Notes under the pieces: model-generated
Databases searched by the model: none
Told to the model about the DNA's origin: nothing
What the model saw: only the letters and a program-made list of their open reading frames with translations
Shown here: positions 31,345-43,989 of the stretch, one piece after another
Numbering within the stretch: the stretch's first letter is position 1
How the letters are laid out: each line of letters starts with the position of its first letter
Made by a program: the position numbers and the translations under genes
Assembly: GCA_030248215.1 (NCBI GenBank)
Contig: JASANG010002605.1
Span: forward strand, 184,946 to 248,945
Source of the DNA: Enoplolaimus lenunculus
Lineage: Eukaryota > Nematoda > Enoplea > Enoplida > Thoracostomopsidae
Direction: 5' to 3'
Length of the DNA: 64,000 nt

Positions 31345-34300
31345 GAAACGAAAAAAAATTAACTCTGTTTAAAATTAGGTTTTGCGGGCTTTAGTTTAGA
31401 AGTGTTTTTCAGGCCCAGCCACCCTGTACCCGGCCCTACTAAAGGTACAGGGATATACAGCGCAAATTTTTGTAAGCATTATATATATGTATACTATGTT
31501 TAACGTGAATAGCTATAACAAATTTTCACACATTCTACACTTTCGCTGCGAATCTAAGTCACTGGTTAGAGTAAAAATTATACCCTCGCGAAATGAAATT
31601 TTAGCCATTGCTCCTGGTATCTATTGCCAAAAATGGTTAATATATCATTGTTGTGAGATAGGGTAAACCCTAAAGAACCAGATGGAAACGGCAGAGTAGT
31701 GCCTTGTGCATTTGTGATGTACTGTGTCATTTTAGCTTTTATTGTGTTTTTTAGGCTTGATGAGTTTTTTTACACTTGTTTTCTGTCGTTTCACGAATGG
31801 TGACAAAACTGGGCATCTTCGCCGAAGCAAGCATTTCATTTCAGAAGGGTATAGGATTAATTTTAAAAAATTTTGAAACCAAGCGTATAAAACGAGCACG
31901 AAGACAAGCTTAATTCGGCGAAAAAGCGCATTGTTCTACGGCTTATAAAAGAAATTTTTCTGGTCTTTGCAAAAAATTTCAGAGATACGTTTCTGTGTTT
32001 CTTGGTGTATACGACCCTGGGGACAACATTATTTTTTTGGAATATGGGTGGGATACAAATAATGATGTTTGTTTAGAATTATGTTCTCGCTGAGCATATA
32101 GTGACAAAATTGACATCTGTTGGTGTATGTTGGTATTTTTTGGCAACGTTGTGTATGCGTCGTATTGCCAGACGTTGTAAAAAGTGAAGATAGAAGATTT
32201 AACTCTGAGGAGACGTTGCCAGAATTTCAACTCGAGAGAGTATAACTTAAATTGCAAATTTCTTCAGCGATCGCAGCGAGCGAACAAATTGGCGTCCAGG
32301 AGACAGTTTAAATTCTAAAGACTGTAAAACTGGCTAGTTTTATAATATTTTTTTCTAAATTTCACTGGTTGCTGTGTGTATCATGGACGTATACAAGGCG
32401 CAGATATGATGGATATATCCTATATCCAAAATTTCTAGAGAAACAAGAAAAATGCGCTTTTCAATTGCTTACATTTTACACGCACGCTACTTGTCAAAAA
32501 AGGTTTACATGGAAGTTTATACGAAATATTATCATGGCAATGGTATTGCTATGTTACCATCTCATGTACTTCCGTTAATGATTCTGTTCGTTTGTCTGAA
32601 GCAAAGTAATTTGCGATGGGACCTTTGTTTCGTGATTCACGCCCGAGGGTACAAAATTAGTCAAATCTGACGACATAAAATGAAAGTCATTTTATTTTTA
32701 AGCTGTCATACCCGAAACGTTTATAGCTTGACGGCTCATGGGACCTACTCAATTGATTTTTGTGTATTTTTTGCGGAGACATTTCAATTTTTAACAGTAA
32801 TATTGACCTTGTGGTTGTAATTTGGATGTGATGTTTGCAGTCCAAATTGGAACTTTTGAGCTGTTTTAAACGTGAGCTAAGTTTGTAAACATGGACGTGG
32901 ACCAAGATTCAAGCTTATCTAGGGTCCATGTTTGACGTTAAACAATTATATATGCAAATAATGACACACCATGTGCTAGTTAACAAATCGTGTACTACGT
33001 CTATGCATCCGCCCGTAGTCGCCCCTCTGAAAAGTGTTAGATCCTTTGTTGCGTTATTTGAATGAGAACGAAATGTAAATTTTCAGCGAAGGATATGCTA
33101 GGACGGGCCTGTAGGCAAATGGTGGGCAAAGAGAACTCAACCCTCTTGGAAGAATTTCAATGCCGCCCTAGAAAATGTTCAACCTTGTTTGTAAGTCATC
33201 AAAAACCCTTGTATGCGCTTCCTCAAATATGTTTAGCCCTCTTAGCATGGTGAGCTGGTCACGAGCCTATGCTCGGCGAGTCGGAAACGAGGTGGTGGGG
33301 TTGTTTTCGGCTGTTCAGCTTGTACTAAAATTTCTCTACGCTACAGGCACAGATATATCTCTTGAACCCAAGGTGGGACCACACAGACCTAGTACCTCAG
33401 CTAGAACCGAGACCAAAATTTGCTGCTTTAGTACTAATTCTGTGTTCAACATCTCGCTCGCTTTGCTCGTGAGCTTTTGTTCGCTGTTATATATCACCTG
33501 GCGATCATCAAAAATTTCTGGATCCGCACTTGTCTACAGCTTGAATATTGGTTTCTAGATGTAACATTCAAACTTCTGCTAGACTTTCGAAGCAGTAATT
33601 CTGCCAATTAATATATATAGCATTTTACCACTGCCGTTAACGGTAATAAAAGACGTATACAGATATATGCCCCACTGACTGTTTTCGACGGGAATAAAAA
33701 ATAAGCACTATTACCACCTATAATTTATTGGTTGAGAAATTTTTCTCGCTCGGTAAGAAATTTTTTCCTTGGTTAGAGTTTATACCATTCCGAAATAAAA
33801 TCTTAGCTGCGCCCTGATTATTACCTACTTAGGCGAAGCATACCAACACCACTCGGACCCACAGCCAAAACACGACAGATGCTCATCATTCAGAACAGTT
33901 TTTGTTTGTCTAGAAATGTTTCAACTTTGCTTGTAAGTCGTCATAAACTCTTGTATGGCCTCTGAATATTTTTTAGCAAAGTGAGAGCTGGCTACTGGCT
34001 AAAACCGACCAGCAGACATTTTGATGGAAATGGCACGCAACCACCTATCATGACGCCCCGCTAAGCTTATTATTATGTACGATACTCATTTGTTATTAAC
34101 ATACCATGATATAAGCTGTTTATCTTAACGTTTATAACCATAAAAATGGTAATAATAATAATAATAATAATATAAGTTATTCCATTATAACCAGAAAAAA
34201 ACCACGGTAGTGTCATATATAATGTATACATTTTGGTCAGCTATAAAAAAAGGTTTTAGCGAGCTAGCAAAGCACAGCGAACGAAACAGGTAATTTTTTT

Positions 34301-36500
34301 CTGAAGTCTGTCTAAAATTCAGCAGATTATTGCAAAGCCTGTAACAGTGCGTTAATCTAATCTATCCGTGAAATTAGACGATTTAACCCCATTCCTTTTG
34401 TTTACGTCCCTAATTGAAAGCCACGGTACAGCTGTACTGTAGAGTTTTATTTAGCTATTTAAAAAGCATCAGCATTTAGAACATAAAGCTAAATGGGAAT
34501 GTATACCTAATTATAATAATATAACCAATATATCATGTAAAATATATACAGGGCTTTGGATAACGCTCTACTTGTAGTGCGTTGCCGGACGGCAATGTGC
34601 TTACTGCGATGTCACATGGTGGACCACGACTGCAAAGACGGTATTAAAACCGTCTCAAAAGTATAGTCTCGTTGTAAGACTAGACCTTGCGCTGCGCTTT
34701 GTGTAATCCAGCTTGAATTCATGTTATGTTCCAGACGAATCTATGATAATTCATCGCCCGACAACCTGTCGCCCGCCCAGTTACCACTTGAACCGACGAC
34801 GCAACCCTAAGGCTGAGTCTTTTAAAATGCCAGCGTGTAGTTTATTTTTTATGTGGTTATCGTTGTTTAAATATCTAAAATATTCTTTCAATTCAATTCG
34901 AGTGAGGTCCCCTGAGAGGTCGGGATCCCAACTAGAAGATAGAACGTGCTAAGTTTGCCATTAAAACTAATATTTATTATGAATATCGGACTGCTATTTG
35001 GTTTTAATTCACCCTATGTTAGGTGCACCAAACAACGTTATTTTTGGCATTCTTATTTTTGGACAACTGACTTGCTTCTAAGCATTTTTGTTGATGTTCA
35101 GGTCCGTAAATTTTTTACTGAATTGAACTAAGTTTATTCGGGTTGTCTGAGTGTTCGTTTATGTATTTGACCCGACTATACGGTTCTGATTGAGTCTCGC
35201 TCTTTTGGACTCTAATTAGCGGATTTAACCACGCCAACAAATTTGTTATCCTTCACAAGTTTACCAATGGAGTATACCGACCAGCATGTTGCATGAAGCT
35301 CTGTTGGAACATACAAGAAATTGTTATCGCTGAATTATTTCAAGTATTGGCTCAGCCCAGCGAGGGGGGTGCGAATATTTTCTTAAGATGAAAGTGTCTC
35401 CCCTTCGGTTCCACGCCTGATATGGCCAGTCAATTATTGTATACACATGCGTTATATTGTGTAGTGGCTGTGATTTTGAGTAATTTTCGAATTAGCATTC
35501 GATCTAGTGATTTGAGTAAAAGTTTTTTCATGACAGTTATTTTGAGGAAATTTAAAAATTTACGGCTTATACGGACCATTGCGTTACTGGGACACAACAA
35601 CTAAAACGTGTATTGAATTGACCATGCGTTTTTAGCAAAGACTGAGGCTTACTTGGGATCCTAAAATGTGATTGAAAGACTGATTACCTGCATTGCTGAG
35701 GCGAATCGTTAACAATGTTTAAATAGGCAATATAACTAAATATCCATGAGAATTCAAGACAGACGATTTGGCGTCTTTTTGTTACTCGATCAAATAAGCC
35801 CGTTGTTAATATAATTGTACTAAACATAACATTTTGGTTACCAATTTAGTGTATACAATTGTGAACATTACATTAAATGCAAAAATAAATACAGTCAGCA
35901 TATTCCTATGTTACACGATCACATTTGCGAATTTAGCCAAACAAATCATTCTTTCGAAATCGGATAAAACATCAATAAACTGCGTTAAGCTTTGCCGAGA
36001 CTTCGTTAATACGAATTCTGACAAACTCAACCCTTTACTGTAACTCCTGGTTGCTTACACCCCTCTCAATTCAAAATCCTAGCAACGCAGTCTAAGGTTA
36101 CATTTTAACCTCTAGCATAGGCATTCTAAAAACAAGGTAAGAACAAATGTTCGGATTCAATGTTATCTTTGCTTCAACGAAAGCAAAATATACCCGCCGG
36201 AGTTATAAATCATACAAATAGGTTTTTTTGAAATCGACCGAGGAATAAATGCCAATTTTTATATATTATGCTGCAACGGCCAACATTTCCTTATCTACCA
36301 GCCACGTTGTGCGCTTTCTCGCTTCACATTTGTCAACGTAACCTAAAAACTCATTCTCAATTTATAGTTCTACAGTTTTTACTGCAGAACGTTTCATGTT
36401 TTCGACGCGATTGTATCTTTTATGTCGATTTGATGAATTGTAGTAAATTTGCAATTCAAGTGCAAAAAACTGATTAAAAAAAACTGGTGTAATATTATCG
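31345..36500. other. Gene-poor stretch
   Basis: Worn dispersed repeats (CTAGAAAATGTTCAACCTTG type) lie at 33165-33260 and 33905-34000. An (AAT)n tract is at 34149-34172. A CACCCTGTACCCGG scrap of a hAT-like end is at 31422-31435. Otherwise AT-rich with no exon I can support. Confidence 0.45.
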
Positions 36501-36506
36501 TTTTAC

Positions 36507-36579
36507 CCGTATCATATTTGTAACCCAATAAGGTATCATCCAGGTTCCGTACTATAGCCGAGAACGTCTCATAAACTGA
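36507..36579 (-). CDS. Weak candidate exon, unrecognised
   Basis: The minus strand reads TTGCCGCAG, then SVYETFSAIVRNLDDTLLGY and KYDT, then a GGTAAAAC donor. Splice signals are good and the frame is open, but no family is recognised. It does not join in phase with the exon at 31147, so the two are not simple neighbours. Confidence 0.25.
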
Positions 36580-37643
36580 CTGCGGCAAGCAGTCGAAAAA
36601 AATTGTATTCTAAGAGCGTTAAATTGTATTTAATAACACAAGGTTTGAACTCACACCACGCTGGAATACCAGCATTTAGCAGATTGTTCCATTTTGTTGA
36701 GTGGCTCAAATGACAACGGCAATGCTTGTAAAAATAAACATTTTTATCTTTACCGACTTTACAAATTATGACATATTCTGCCAAGTAGTATAACTTCATT
36801 CAATTAGCAATATGTAATGTTTGAAAATGTCTTTAAGGAGCTTAATATTTGGAGCACCAGATGTTTGACCGTGCTAATTTTGAACGACACAAAAATTAAA
36901 AAGGATTGTTTTTAAAATGAAGAATACTTTAAACCAGGAAATGTTTATATTTTTGGCTTTACCATTAATGCCAAAGGCTGTTCTGCTTGGATAGCATTTT
37001 CAAAGTGTGGCCTTTTCGCGTTATATTTGCAGTTTGGCTTGAGCGCTTAGGTGTAACCTTGGCCTGTATGTGTGTAGCACCTATTCCCAGTTGGTGATTG
37101 GTCTTGAGCTGTTGAATTAGCGCTTTTTGTTTTTTCAAACTTCAGCACATTTTTCGTATTTGATGTTTACCAGTTCTGTGCCCACTTCGAGAGCCACAAT
37201 TGTAGGAGTCCGTCGGTGTGAAAACCTACCGCTGACAATTTGCGATGGGTGCTTTAAGCATTTGAGAATATGGTCATTTGGTTTTAATTTTGGGCAGGAC
37301 CTAACACAATAAACAGGTACATATGGATTGCGCGTAAAACTGGTTATTCGCTGATGTTTAAACCAGCCTAAACCCAAGCGAAGTATGATCTTATAGCGTA
37401 AGCGACTTCGTCTAAACTTGAGTTATTACGTCTAAGAGTGGCGCTGTAGATGTCATACGGCGGTGCCCCGCGTCGCTTCCGCCACTGTATGTTGCAGTCT
37501 GATACCGTGCGGAACCTACGGTGCGGTGACGGACAGCGATATACGGCAACGGACGGTGACGTACTCGACAGACGCCGCCGGATGTCGTTAAAATTGCTGA
37601 AAATATCAGGACATTCTTCGTTGCCTGTTCTGGCCTATAACAA

Positions 37644-37838
37644 GGCCGGATCGTTTTTCGAAGGGGCTATAATAGAGTCTCTAAGCTTTAGATTAATTTT
37701 TTGGCTTAGGCTTAGGCTTAGGCTTAGGCTTAAGCTTAGGAATAGGCTCATCCATACGCTTAGGTTTAGGCTTAGGCATAGGCTTAGGCTTAGCAATATG
37801 CTTATACTACTATTCCGGCCCTGTTCTATACATGGGCC
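37644..37838 (-). mobile_element. CCTAAG-type hAT MITE, copy D
   Basis: Reverse orientation: GGCTATAATAGAG, long GGCTTAGGCTTAGGCTTAGG runs, then TACTATTCCGGCCCTGTTCT and ATACATGGGCC. It follows copy C unit by unit. No target duplication is visible at these ends. Confidence 0.65.
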
Positions 37839-37849
37839 CCTGTTCTTTA

Positions 37850-38400
37850 CATTATCGCTAGTTGTTTTTAGAATAGGTGAGCGTGACTAACGCGCAACGC
37901 ATATCGAAATGTCTTTGTACTTCAAGTACTGTTCATTTTGAACAGTCAGACTTGAAAAGCTTAAGACACCTGTCTCGAAGCATTTTAGTACTTTGTCTAA
38001 AGTTATTTTAGATAAAAAAGATAGCAGCAATCAGAGTTAGGAGTCAGGTGTTTATTTCGAGTGGGATATAAACGTCGAGCCTGACGAACGATAAGAGTTT
38101 GAGCGTTGCGATGCAGTGGATCAAAGCGTGTGAAGTGTTTTAGTTGTAGAGAAGTTTCAGGTGGGATATATTTTCTGTATCACCGCTTGCATAATATATC
38201 CGTGTGTACGGTTTGGAAAACAGCGGCAGTCTTTTGACGGGTAATTTGTTTAGATTTACCAGTACCAGTCACGCAATGGAAAGGTATTTTGTATTTATTT
38301 CAAATACAAATGACAAATATTCTTAACTTGGTTTCAAGTCAAATATAATTGTCCATTATTTTTTTTCAAGTTTTGGTTTACATTTTGAGATTTGAGTTTA
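37850..38400. other. Intergenic stretch, no gene recognised
   Basis: A small inverted pair, CTTCAAGTACTGTTCA and TGAACAGTCAGACTTGAA (about 37920-37955), is the only structure seen. Confidence 0.4.
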
Positions 38401-38407
38401 ATATAAA

Positions 38408-38470
38408 TAAGTAAATAAATAAATAAATAAATAAAATAAACAAACAAATAAATAAATAAAAAATATATAA
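38408..38470. repeat. (AAAT)n microsatellite
   Basis: Imperfect AAAT/AAAC tetranucleotide tract. Confidence 0.85.
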
Positions 38471-38474
38471 ATGT

Positions 38475-41250
38475 GTATTGTTTTAATTTTCTCAGGAATA
38501 TAGCTCCAGTTAAAATAATAACACTCTAGCAGTACCCGGGTCGGTTGATAACAACACGAAAAATTGATTATTTACCACGCCAAAATACGGAGGGTTTATG
38601 ATTCAAATCCCAGTTTACGATTTTTTCGTAAATATTTCGCAGTTTTTCAGTTGATAAAATCCGATGCTATCAACTTGGAAATTTTCCACGGACCTAAAAC
38701 CGCCCTGGTGTCTTTCCAAAGTTCTGGCTGCGCTCCTGAGCGTTTTCTTCGTCTAAACGTCGGTTCATTATTCAAGAGGGGCCCATACAAAAAGGTTTTC
38801 CAAATAATAGTACCCATCCTCTAACGATTTTGACCCAGCTTGTAAATTTTGCGAACTCTCGGCATAACCCTCTGAATATGGTTTATCCAATGGTTGGCAA
38901 GATGAGGTTGGGGGGAACTTTGTAATCTGATACGTTCAGATTCATAACTAAAAAGACATTTTACCATCATGTGCCTTAGAAAGCCGCGTTTGTAGTTGTT
39001 GTTTTCTCATCGTAACTAAAAAATACACCAAACCTTTAGGCATTTTGCGATGTATATCAGGTTGAAATTCATTAATTTGGTATTTTTGGTATTAATTTAT
39101 AATTTACTTCCAAAAATTGTTTTTAAACCAGTTAGTTTTTTTACCATTTTTCGCATACTGTGCCATATATAATTTATGCAATACACCGGGGCCATGGCTT
39201 TTATACGCCTACTTTGTCCTGATTGTAAACCAAATTATCAGTTCAAAACTTAATCCGAAGCCTAAACCTAAGCCTAATCGTAGAATTTCTAGAGAAATAA
39301 ATCGAATCCACACTCTATTACTACATGATTAAAAACATCCCACTGCCTAGAGATAAAAAACTTTCCCACTCTCTATGCTGGCTGGCAAATACGTACACTG
39401 TTCTATAATTATCGTCTGTAAGAAGGGATGACTGATATTTATTTCGCCTCTACAAAGGGTACCCCCATTGCAGTTCGGTTCCAGACAGTTATTCATTTGG
39501 ACCACACACATTTAACTTGTGATAGACTATCTTATGATAGGGACACGGTAGTGTCACTATTATATGTTTCTTCCAAAAGTGTTCACGTCTCTCTTATGTT
39601 TCTATCAAAAGTCTATTATTTCTACTATTCTGTTTTGGTGGTATTTATATACAAACGTATGTCATTCAAGATCATGGCAACGGGTGTTCATGCGCTATAT
39701 TTAAAGAACAAATTGTCGAAGTATTATAAGCGCAAAGTTTCGCCTTCGTATTTGGATTCAAATCTTGTCGCAAGGTGTTCTACAGAATCGTAGATTGTAA
39801 CAATCCAATTTTTTATGTGCTACATCAGTTATCTCAACCATATACGTTAAGCTATTTATTTAACGAAAATACTATTGTTTGGTACGTAAATATGCGAAAC
39901 ATGTTAAATGGACAATTACGAAAAACATTAGCTTATATATGATTACAAATTAGTAACATAGCTAGTTTTTTATGTGTATTTTTTGCCAAGGCGCGTTTTT
40001 GAAAACGTAGACGTAACCTCAAGTTGTCGAAAACTGTTTATTTACGAGCTAGAACCTTATGGCTGCAAAGCTTTCATTCAAAGTGGTGTTCCCTTAAAGT
40101 TTAACATTTTATTATATAAAACATACAAACCTTCTCCAAATTTGTGCAACGAATAACATTAGTAAAGCTTATATTTTGCGAATATGTGGGTGATAGAGGC
40201 TCTTTATAAATCTGTGCGTGTTTTAATAATTTTTTCTGTCATCTCTTGAATCGTTAGCCATGCAAATATGAAAATAGTACCGTTGAACTCGGCTCGTCGA
40301 GATCTGTGTGACGCCGTGGTGGTGCAGGATTTCAAAAGCTCGCTCAACGTATATACTGCAAAAAAGACGAGAGCGAGTCAACGGTAATTTAATCTGAATC
40401 TTAATGCAAAACTTTTCTCTTGATTCAAGTTGTGGTGGTTCAGGCCGAGGCACCCACTCATCCGCCAGTGGTATGAGAGACACTTTTTATTTAATTCGTA
40501 GTAGCTGCCTAGATTTTACATTCGCGTGGGTTTTTTTCTAAACCTAGATTTACATTTAAGCTCAAAGTTTACGAGTAAAGTACAGATATCAGTTTTGATT
40601 TACTGCTCGATGTATTATTGGTAGCACCAAGTTGAGCACTGAAATGTCCAAAACTCGGTTTAGAATATCTGAAGAAATTTTGACTTGCAAAATTAACACC
40701 ATTAATTTAATAAGGTTCCCAAAGCAAGCAGTCCCTTTCAAAAACCTGACGCTCGAACACAGCGGGCTCTCATTATGGTATGAACCGGCCCGGATTTTTC
40801 AGGCCCACGCCCGACCGCCTTAGTTTTTTGTTTTCGAAACGAAAACAATAATAAGTTACAAAACAAACCTTATAGTCGCGGATTCAAAGTTTTGACTGGG
40901 GATGAAATTGCAGTATTAGAATTTTCTGTACAATTAAGAAGAAACGAACAAAAGTGTGTTTCAAGCAATTTTCCACGTCCGCATGTTGATGCAAATGGTT
41001 ATTCAGCATGTTTCACAAAATATTTGTTGCAGCCATAGTTTTAAATGCTGCGCATTCCAATTATAAATTTAACTCAATTCATGTGTGAAATACAAAATTG
41101 AAAGTATCGGAATCAGTATTCTTCCAAACTACCTGTTACGGAACAGAAAACAACAGAGTTTGATTGAAGGACAAAATAACTAAGACACCCAACAGGTCAA
41201 AAAAGTTAATTTCAAATTTAAAGTTACTCAAGAGATTCCGATAGATCTAC
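38475..41250. other. Intergenic stretch left of the LTR element
   Basis: A CCTAAACCTAAGCCTAAT scrap of the CCTAAG MITE is at 39261-39278. No exon is supported. Confidence 0.4.
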
Positions 41251-41254
41251 ACCT

Positions 41255-41450
41255 GTCGTCAGCCATTGATCAGCCCCGAAGGTACTGTGGCCTCCAACTA
41301 GATACAGTTAAAGCGACTGCAGAGCGTTCGTCATACAGTTACCGTACCTAGCCGGGTCTGATTTCAGACCTGGGTTTACCCTCGCGGAGAACACCGTTCA
41401 CTCTTGAGCAACATGGTTGGGGGGAACCCTCCCGACCCGAGTTCAATTAA
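41255..41450. other. GC-rich unclassified segment abutting the LTR element
   Basis: Bases such as GATCAGCCCCGAAGGTACTG, CCTAGCCGGGTCTGATTTCA, GACCTGGGTTTACCCTCGCG and GGTTGGGGGGAACCCTCCCG form a GC island with short self-complementary pieces in AT-rich DNA. There is no reading frame of note and I recognise no RNA family. Confidence 0.4.
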
Positions 41451-41454
41451 ACTC

Positions 41455-42564
41455 TGTCAAAAAACAATAATTAGAAACAAAACTTAAAAATAAAAGTTAA
41501 AACAATAGTTAACCCAACTTGATGTAATAATCAAGTGCAAGTGATGAGAACTTGCACTTGAAAAGTAAAAAAAACTTTTAGTAAACAGTGATGTTCGCAC
41601 TTTACTTTTCCTTAAAATTTTGAAGGTCAAAAACGAAAGTGTTTTTGACAAAAATATCATAGAAAAAAATCAAGCAACTTAGAGGCAACGGATGCGCCCA
41701 AAATTGAAGTAGTGAGTTTTACTTGCATTAAAAAAATTATTTTTGCCGTGAAAGGTGAGGCGGCAAATTTTGTAAATTTTGTAAATTTTGTAAATATTGC
41801 TTTAAAATTTTAATAGTATTTTGCGAATTAAAGTAAAGAGGAAGTTATGCTGACAAAAGCACAAAAAGTATAAATTGTGCTAAAATCGACGTAAACAAGG
41901 TCGTTAAGAACCGCATACCACAAAAATAAAGTTTAAATTTTATAAACTTACTAAAATTTTCTTAAGAATTGGCCAAATTAATTCTTTTGTTTTGGCGTAA
42001 ACCGCCTAACAAAATTATCCAAGCGTAAAGTTTCGAAACAAAATTGCTTTAAAATTTTAAATATAGCACAAATTCATATTATTTAAAATTTTAGGCTACG
42101 ATAATGAGCCCATTTGTCAACCAGAATCAAGGACAAAAAAGCCTATAAAAGGAGCTCGCCTGACGAAAAACAGCAGTTTTTGTGTCGAAGAGCTGATTCG
42201 TTTAGTTGAATGAATTTTAACTTTTACTGTTTTTATTGTTTATGGTTGACTAAGACTTAGGTCGGTAACGGCCCGCAGTTTACTTTAACTACTCTTAGCA
42301 ACTGGTATCTTGCTAACTGTAACTACTGATAATTATTATAGGCCTATATGGGCACTTTACTACAACAACTGTACTAATTATTTTAAGAACCATCCTGGAA
42401 ATTTGAACAAAATTTGTAGTAAATTTGGGAAAATTAATCGTGATGTGGCTAATTTTTAATAATTTGCGGGCGCTATACTTAATTCTTGTTGTTGGATGTT
42501 AATTAAAACTTTTTTTAATTAATTCTTTAATAAAAATACGTGCTGCTTGGTTGGAAACATAACA
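41455..42564 (+). repeat. Probable 5' LTR of the retroelement
   Basis: Starts near TGTCAAAAAACAATAA and ends AACATAACA just before the primer site. It holds a TATA box (CCTATAAAAGG, 42142-42152) and an AATAAA signal (42529-42534), the expected promoter and poly(A) functions. A CAAGTGCAAG/CTTGCACTTG inverted pair is at about 41531-41560. The left boundary is uncertain because there is no partner LTR to compare. Confidence 0.55.
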
Positions 42565-42566
42565 TT

Positions 42567-42584
42567 TGGAGGTCCCACCGAGAT
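42567..42584 (+). promoter_or_regulatory. Primer-binding site, tRNA-Gln type
   Basis: TGGAGGTCCCACCGAGAT is the complement of CCA plus the last 15 bases of animal tRNA-Gln (ending ATCTCGGTGGGACCT), as I recall that sequence. The position two bases after the LTR is right for minus-strand priming. Confidence 0.75.
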
Positions 42585-42829
42585 ATTGAAGTAAATTTTT
42601 TTGAACAAAATTGACAAATTGTTCACGGTGGCAGCTGATTTGAGTCCAGAATTCTATAGAGGTTTAGAGCGCCGATCTGAATACCTTTTATGAGAAGAGA
42701 TAGATCTTTAAGCCCAATTCCGGAAGAAAATTCATCTGGTTACTTACAAAACATAACTGTTGAGGCACTTGTGCCTATACTAGATGTAAGTGTGCGAACT
42801 CTAGGGAACATAGATATAATATCCGTAAT

Positions 42830-43900
42830 ATGGATCAGCTTCAACAAGATATTACACACTTAACTCAGAACGTAAGGCAACTCATAGACAGAATGGCAAA
42901 CATGAATTCATCTCTCGCACAAACTCGAGTAACTCATAGCACAGAACCTGACCTAGTTATACATTTGTTTCATGGAGGTTTAACGGGGCCAGATTTTAAT
43001 ACTTGGTTAGAAATTTTAATTTAATTTGCGCCGCAAAATTAATAGATGAGGAAATGAAGAGATATCGCAAAAGATATTTATGATGGGTTGCCTGCTGAAG
43101 ATAAACGTACTTTTAAATCAACATGCACTGCGCTAGAACATAAATTAGCCTCCCCTGAGTTAGCAGTTTATCATGAAGCTGCCTTGCAAGGCCGCGAACA
43201 AATGGAAGGAGAATCTTTATATTCATATTTAAAGGCTATAAAAAGAGCTTGTCGACGAGCCTATGCAGGCGAGTGTGAGGAAACAATTCGACGTTTTATA
43301 ATCGGAAAATTCTTTTCTGGAATCCGCTCTTCTGAAACTAAGGCTCAAGTTTTCAAAGAAATGCCTATTAATACTCTACAACAAGCAGATGATATAGCAA
43401 TGCGTTTAGATATGCAAGCGGTCATTTTTCCAAAGCCCCAACCAACTTTGGGGTTACAAAACTATCAGGCACCGTCGCAAAATATTCGTAGTGCTTTACT
43501 TGAAAATCGTGGACAGGCGAGATATAGTAATAGTGATATTAGTAACAAACGCATAGAACGTTCTTTGGATCAGTTGATTCGTACGCAACAGGGATTGATA
43601 AACTCTGTTAATCGAGTCCAAGGTAAAGTTCGGTATTTAGAAAAAAATCAAAACAAAAATCGCACAAGCACATTTTTTGGTAATAACCGAACTACACCGC
43701 TTGATCCGCCGTCTTATGATAGGCGAACAACAAATACTTCTAGGAATGCCGCAAATTCACCACGATGTTACACTTGTGGCAGAATCGGACATACCGCGGC
43801 GGGTTGCCAAATGGCAAGAATTACTCTACCGAGTACTAATAGAAACGCTTATTCTAATTCCTTTCGTCCTAAACCCCAACCATTTTACAATAACACTAGG
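42830..43900 (+). pseudogene. Fossil gag region
   Basis: Begins MDQLQQDITHLTQNVRQLID, followed by a capsid-like helical region (LYSYLKAIKRACRRAY, FFSGIRSSETKAQVF) and a CCHC zinc knuckle CYTCGRIGHTAAGC near 43768-43810. This is the usual gag layout of Ty3-class elements. It belongs to the fossil at 41455-52160. Confidence 0.8.
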
Positions 43901-43989
43901 CCGGAAACACAAATGTGGAAACATCAGCAATCGCCAAATCGTTTCAATAATATCTCCCTACAAAATACACAGTTACCGAGTGCAAAAAA

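Noticed and set aside
33175-33558. 127-codon plus-strand frame
   Set aside because: It overlaps a worn dispersed repeat also seen at 28555 and 33905, so the frame is fortuitous.
37135-37377. 80-codon minus-strand frame with IVALEVGTEL before a GTAAAC
   Set aside because: It looks mildly protein-like, but no acceptor, partner exon or family could be found.
37700-37800. Interstitial telomere from GGCTTAGGCTTAGG runs
   Set aside because: The unit is CCTAAG within a defined MITE with inverted ends, not the animal telomere unit CCCTAA.
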